Of a stretch of DNA of 64,000 nucleotides, positions 59,024-64,000 are shown one piece after another (the first letter of the stretch is position 1; every line of letters starts with the position of its first letter). A program made the position numbers and the translations under genes. The stretch is from positions 1-64,000 of the forward strand of contig JAPEUQ010000010.1 of assembly GCA_027946365.1 (NCBI GenBank). The letters are read 5' to 3'. The notes beneath the pieces are model-generated. The model was not told the origin of the DNA. It was given only the letters and a program-made list of their open reading frames with translations, and made no database searches. This DNA is from Kalmusia sp. IMI 367209. Taxonomy: Eukaryota > Ascomycota > Dothideomycetes > Pleosporales > Didymosphaeriaceae.

Positions 59024-59449
59024 ATGTCCACATTACCAAATAATCTCTTGATAGACGTCCGCACCCCTACCGAATTCTCCACCGGCGCTCTCTCCAACGA
59101 CCTATACACGGCAATAAATATCGAATACCAGTCTATTGCGCAGCTCTCCTCCATCTACCAAGCCCTCGGTATTGATGTCGGAAAATCAGACAATATAACG
59201 CTGTACTGTCGCTCTGGCCGACGGTCTAACATCGCCCTGCAAACCTTAAAAGAGCTAGGGTACCTGAACGTAAGGGACATCGGGGGCTTTGAGGAGGCGC
59301 ACGCAGTACTGAAAAGAGAAGAGCTGGGACGGAAGACTGGGGCGGATGAACTGGTGGAGGAGAGGAGGAGGGAAAGGGAGGGAGAGAAGAAGCAGGGGAG
59401 GTTGAAGGCTTTCGGTACGCTGCTGGAGGGGTTGAAGGGGCTGGAATAA
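59024..59449 (+). CDS. single-domain rhodanese
   Basis: Single exon, 141 aa. It opens with NNLLIDVRTPTEFSTGAL (the DVR motif of rhodaneses) and has the active-site loop LYCRSGRRSNIA, where the Cys of CRSGRRS is the expected persulfide-forming residue, followed by LGYLNVRDIGGF. The last 45 residues are a highly charged helix (ELVEERRREREGEKKQ). No targeting peptide is obvious. It likely transfers sulfane sulfur. Physiological acceptor unknown. Confidence 0.9.
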   Translation: MSTLPNNLLIDVRTPTEFSTGALSNDLYTAINIEYQSIAQLSSIYQALGIDVGKSDNITLYCRSGRRSNIALQTLKELGYLNVRDIGGFEEAHAVLKREELGRKTGADELVEERRREREGEKKQGRLKAFGTLLEGLKGLE

Positions 59450-59667
59450 GCACTCATTGCGCGTGTTTGCACGTAGAGAATCATCGCATTTACCTTGTAA
59501 ATTGCTTTAACCAGTATCTACAGGCAAGTTGCGACCTTTCGCTACCCCCCAAAAACGAGTGGCTAAAGTTAACTAGATACCAAACGTTGTACTCAATGCT
59601 TGTCCTTTTACCGCCCTTCGATCAATCCTTGGTCCCTAACATCTCTACAACTATCTACCGGAATAAC

Positions 59668-60922
59668 CTAGGCCGATGCAGTCGCAGTTGGCAGATTAGT
59701 TGGGCGGGACCCCGAAGGTGGGGGTCCACCGGGTCCACCAGGACCACCCTGGCCAGCGTTAGGGTTCGGAACGCCGCCGTTCTCCGTCAGATAGACAGCG
59801 GGGGTGACGTTGCGGGCAGCATTTACGTCGATACCGAAGGCGATCCAACCGAAAAGTCCCTCTGAGATATCATCGCCAAGGAAAACGTACTCCACAACTG
59901 GGTCAACGTCAGCAGCTTCCTGCGCAAAGATACCGTCCTCCTCGTTGGTCGTGAGAGGCTGCGCATTCGATGCATATGGCTCCTCCTTCTCGGCGAGCGT
60001 GATGAGGTCTTGGTCGAAGAAGAATTGGCCGACGTGGGTGATGGTGCCACCAGAGATGGTGTTGTTGGCGTTCTCCGTGGCGTCGAGGTGCGTCAGGACG
60101 TGGATATGGGTGGTACGACCAGTGTCTGTTAATCGTTAGCGAGTCATGCCTTCCGTCAGTTGTTGGAGGAGAAAGAGAGCACTCACAGTGACCGGGGAAT
60201 AGGGTCTCAAAAGCAACCACACCATCATCATCCGTCTGTTGAAGACCACGGAGGAAGGTATTGTCGATATTAGTTTCATCCGCAGAGTTGCCATTCCCAC
60301 CAGCGATCACGCCTCCATAAACACCCGTGGAATTGCAGTGCCAGATCTCGGTGAAAGCCTGAGGGACGGGCTCGCAAGTCTCGACATCGATGACTTGAAT
60401 GTCAAGCGTCAACGGTACGCCTGCCTGGTCCTCGACAACGTTCTCGCGGATGAGCTCGCCAGAGACCCAGTATGGGCCTTCAGTCGTCTCTGGTGTGAGA
60501 ATGCAACTATTGTTCCCCGTGAAAAGTTCAGATGGATCAGTCTCTGGAGTGACCGTCAGGTTCGAGTGATGGTCTGTGTTGAGCACATCCTCGAAAGAGC
60601 GAGCGCGGAGTAGGGGTTTGTCTATAATAAAGGTAAGTCATAATGGGGATGATTAGAGCACTCTAACGTACCTAGGCTAATCGATCTCTTCCTTCGCATA
60701 GTTTCGAGCTTGGCAGAACGTCGAGCCTGCATGAGAGCATCATTGCCCCCTCGCCTTGAGCTTTTCGGCGCAATGAGCCAAGGACCTCTTGTGCGTGCTC
60801 AGGTACTCAGAACGCTCTTGGATTTCTCTTTGGAGTTCAGCCTTGCTCTGTCCCGGGTGTGCAATACTGTGCTGAGCGAAAATTGCAGCACCAAGGATGG
60901 CGGAGACAACAGTGGACTTCAT
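59668..60922 (-). CDS. extracellular intradiol ring-cleavage dioxygenase-like protein, one frame jump
   Basis: Three exons (60922-60672, 60621-60187, 60125-59668). The signal peptide is MKSTVVSAILGAAIFAQHSIA. A charged linker follows, then the dioxygenase domain: CILTPETTEGPYWVSGELIR, where the Tyr is an expected iron ligand, EPVPQAFTEIWHCNSTGVYG with its Tyr, FETLFPGHYTGRTTHIHVL with the second Tyr and two His ligands, and GQFFFDQDL. The C-terminus is Gly/Pro-rich (GQGGPGGPGGPPP), typical of secreted fungal members. These enzymes split catechol-type aromatics. Exon 1 shifts frame at a five-C run (plus strand, 60746-60750): with one base fewer it would read LKARGNDALMQARR and continue to the exon end. 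The exon lengths sum to 3n+1, in agreement. Confidence 0.88.
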
Positions 60923-63900
60923 CTTGCACGGTGCAGGACTAGGTATGAGCTGAGCAACTCTGAAAAGAGTGGAAGGTTGGAGTGAGTGTGAGGTTAAGAC
61001 CGGTTGGTGGCGCCTCCATCAAGCTCCTCCTACCACTCTTATACTGATGAGAACGATGCGCCTGCTGGGGGGACATGGACCTAGAGTGTTCCATAACACC
61101 CCTTCGACATCACAAAGGCATTTCGGCACTGTGTACGCGCAACAAGTCATCCTCAATTGTTCTTTTCCCCGACTTGGCAGGACCCATTTCATTTGGAAAC
61201 AACACGCTGTCCAGCGACAACAGCGAGTCTCTCTCCGCGGCATCGTTTCGCGCCCACGCTGTCGGAAGTAGCGCTGGGGTACGAGCGATAATTCCCCCCA
61301 TGTTCAACGGAGAACTCCAACCATGTACTCCTTTAGGGGACCAATCAGCGAGAGGTATTACTACGACATCGGGGGGCGAACTGTATGGCCTCAGGCAGCG
61401 GCTCCTGAGCTGCCTCATCCGACATTTGACAGCCCTGTATCGAAGCAGCGGCGCTCACCGCACCCTCATATCGGCGAATAGAATCCGATGTCTTACGCAG
61501 CAGATCGACAGCCAAGATCTTCAGGAAGCACTACGCGGGCCGTACCCTGAGCATTTGCCAGCTACTTTGCTGGAAGCTATTGCGCGTCCTCTTCTGGGAC
61601 CTTTCCTGTTTCGTGTACACAGTTGCCAGATTGGGGTAGTCCGCCGGCAAGGCGACGACGCGTACTTTTGTTTCTTGCACGCTATCGAGGTATGTCCCAC
61701 TTGTTATCCCGTTGCGTGCTTGTTTGTGGGTGTATTGTGTAGGGAATTATAGAGCCAAGCAATGTCGCTTTTTGTTATCGGGCTGGTATTTTGCATGTGT
61801 AATTCTCGGAGCTTGATTCGTGAAGCTTGCAAACCTTCGCTGCAAGACGCGAGGATTAAGCTTGTGCCCAGGCGCTTGTGGTTGTGCTTGATTGTGAAAT
61901 GTTGTTGTTTGGCGGGTGATTGGCCAAGTGACGTTATTTTGTTTGTCTCATGCTATAGGTAAGCGGACGTCATCTTGTTTCAAGGCGTCTAGGAACGAAG
62001 CAACACAAAGGAGTCGGGGGCGAGTTGACATAAGAGTTGCGCTAGTATTTTTCCAAGAGATAGTGCAGCTGTCGAAAGATGGAGTGGAAAATGCGACATA
62101 TGCATATTGAGTCCACACTTTGCTTGATAACCTAGCGCTGCCTCCATTCCGTTCGAATCGCACCTTCCCATAACAATTCACACCATGTGAGCATGTCATC
62201 GAATTGTGGAGCATCCTGTGTGATTACGATACTTCTTTGAAGAGCAATTGGGGTACGCTGGTGTGCAACAAACTAAGTGATGATCGCAGGCTGAAAGCAA
62301 GCAGGCTACAGTATGTATTTCATGATCAGAACGTATGTTCGATCGAGACCTTCTGTCTACCTTTGAATCAGCTGAACCGTACGAAAAAGCATCTCTTAAG
62401 CTGTAGTAGATCGAGAAGCAGGGCGTTTCAATTGGACAGGGTTTAATGCCCACATGCATCTCCGGACAGTATATTCACATGTCACTGCGTCTCTAGTGGT
62501 ATTGTTCCCTCGGCGAAACACAAGGCGCACCATTTCTCCTGGCACTCGCCGGATTCCGCATTGCATCGTGCGAGAGCATCCACAAGTGGCAGCGCAGCAA
62601 CACATATGCTGGGCTTTCAGCACAACATATTCCTGGTGAGTGCAAGACTAACTTCCCAGTTGGATATGAATCCGGCGGAACTTTACGAGCTTTTGCCTAC
62701 CCTATCCCTAAATCACCGCTTTATGCCTCTCCTCCACCTCTACAAAATGTCCTCCGAGGAAAGAGCGGCAATGACGAAGTGCCACCAACGCCAATACTCT
62801 GACGTGGGTTCGTAGCGTGCGAGAAATTCACTGAAACAAGGTGGAGTCCGGAAACATGAAGAAGACCTGACATCCTTTGTGAATCCTCCTAACGAAGCTC
62901 AATGCAGCCTAGAAGCGAAACGGTTCACAATCCCCAAATCCAAAACCCCTTGACTTCGAAGTCAATCCTGAATGTGCAGTGCCGTTCTTCGCACGCGACC
63001 AACTGAAACCACTTTCAGAGCAATTTTCGCCGTCACGACACAAGCCTTGCTCTCGTCACCCTGACCCGACGCCACAGACCTGCAATCATCCCCGCGTCTA
63101 CAGCGCTTGTACCCCAGCTTACTCCGCAAACTAGCATCCCTTGCGAAACCTCGCTCTCCCTCACCGATGACGCTTATCATCGGCGCGCCACAAACGGTGG
63201 GCCTCACATCATGCAGATGCGATCACTTCAGGCCCAGAGCCACTTCAGCCCTATCACCCCGTCACACCGATCAGGTCTGTAAGACTTCTGTTTTATGCAT
63301 GTGCACGTTCGAATGCGTCAATTTTCCGAGGGGAAGGATTGGGAATAGAGTGGTGTAGTGTCGGCACGGTGTGTATTGAAAAGAAAAGGGTGATTTTTGC
63401 GATGAAAGCGATGGTCGCGCTGGATTGGATGTGGCGAGGGTCATGAACGGCGAAAGGGAGGCAGAATGCTGGTGCGAGCGGGCTGAAGCTAGCTGATGAT
63501 GAACGGACAGGTTTCTGCCGATCTACGGGTTCGAGGTAGGAAGCATCTACTATCTGATGAGTATTTTGTTCGTATGCACGCTCAAGTGAGCCTAGATCAG
63601 CCCCAGCGTCGTTGGTACCACCTCAGCATCGTGGACAATTGAAAATTTACGTCTTCTCTCAAGCTAATTGGTATCTACTCTCAAAATCTTGACGTTCTTG
63701 ATAACGACCCTGTTCCATGCTATCATGCATACTAGAAGAAGTATATACCTGCGCAACAACAACAACCCCGCACCATTCCTCCAATCTATCTTCGCTTCCC
63801 GAATGGACCGAATGGAAATGATCCAACCTCCATGACGTACATATCATGCCTACCAAATCTAGCTCCGTCCAGTATTCACGGCCCCCAGTGGCCTAGATTC

Positions 63901-64000
63901 CGACCCTTCTCCGCGGCCGCTACGCACTTCAGCTTTCTGCCTTTCCCGAACGCACGCCCATCCCGATTGAGAAACTCTTGCATAAGTTCTCAAATTGTCC
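60923..64000. other. gene-poor right end of the window
   Basis: About 3 kb without a gene I can support. The longest frame (61075-61752, plus, 225 codons) has no recognisable motif, is Ser/Leu/Arg-rich and overlaps a minus-strand frame. Sequence past 62400 has mixed short ORFs only. A gene with small exons, or one running off the window end, cannot be excluded. Confidence 0.5.

Noticed and set aside
61075..61752. Possible 225-codon gene
   Set aside because: ATG and length are acceptable, but there is no motif, signal peptide or intron support and it overlaps another frame. Left uncalled.

Overview
The window looks like a chromosome segment of a filamentous ascomycete (Pezizomycotina; a Dothideomycete is my best guess, from gene style and isochore structure rather than any single marker). 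The evidence is short 45-70 bp GT-AG introns, typical fungal genes (ICE2, DUF1996, CVNH, wax-synthase-like MBOAT, extracellular intradiol dioxygenase), a tRNA-Pro with an intron, and a sharp split into an AT-rich half and a gene-rich half. In the AT-rich half, TA is everywhere and coding relics are stopped mostly by TAG/TAA. That is the footprint of repeat-induced point mutation (RIP).

Bases 1-30132 are a nest of degraded transposable elements: a TIR element with inverted minisatellite ends (532-4421), unrecognised RIP relics (4422-12387), Ty3/Gypsy remnants in both orientations with at least four partial LTR copies (18388-30132), and a 2.8 kb foldback structure (23040-25880). Inside this AT desert sits one island that has not been RIPped, a 6.0 kb hAT-like transposon at 12388-18387. 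It has a 17-bp terminal inverted repeat and G-rich, telomere-like subterminal repeats at both ends. It carries three genes: a BED-finger hAT transposase (minus strand, broken), a spliced gene for a protein with SUMO-consensus motifs and a very acidic C-terminus (minus strand), and, divergently, a three-exon gene for a strongly diverged histone H3-like protein (plus strand). A histone H3 variant and an acidic, chaperone-like protein as transposon cargo is the most unusual thing in the window.

From 30133 the base composition changes abruptly and ordinary genes follow: an NTF2/SnoaL-like protein, MYG1, ICE2, a secreted DUF1996 protein, a wax-synthase-like acyltransferase, an Alba-like protein, NAA10, a conserved fungal protein of unknown function, ECT1 (ethanolamine-phosphate cytidylyltransferase), a CVNH lectin-like secreted protein, an unknown multipass membrane protein, ERG1 (squalene epoxidase), a mitochondrial SAP-domain protein, tRNA-Pro(CGG), a SET-domain protein, a rhodanese and a secreted intradiol dioxygenase. 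They do not form an obvious gene cluster, though several act in lipid and membrane biology (ICE2, ECT1, ERG1, the MBOAT).

Several otherwise well-conserved genes, on and off the transposon, are broken only by single-base frame jumps, often a +1 in a homopolymer. Either these are real lesions or the assembly holds uncorrected indels. This affects whether the transposon cargo should be called intact.
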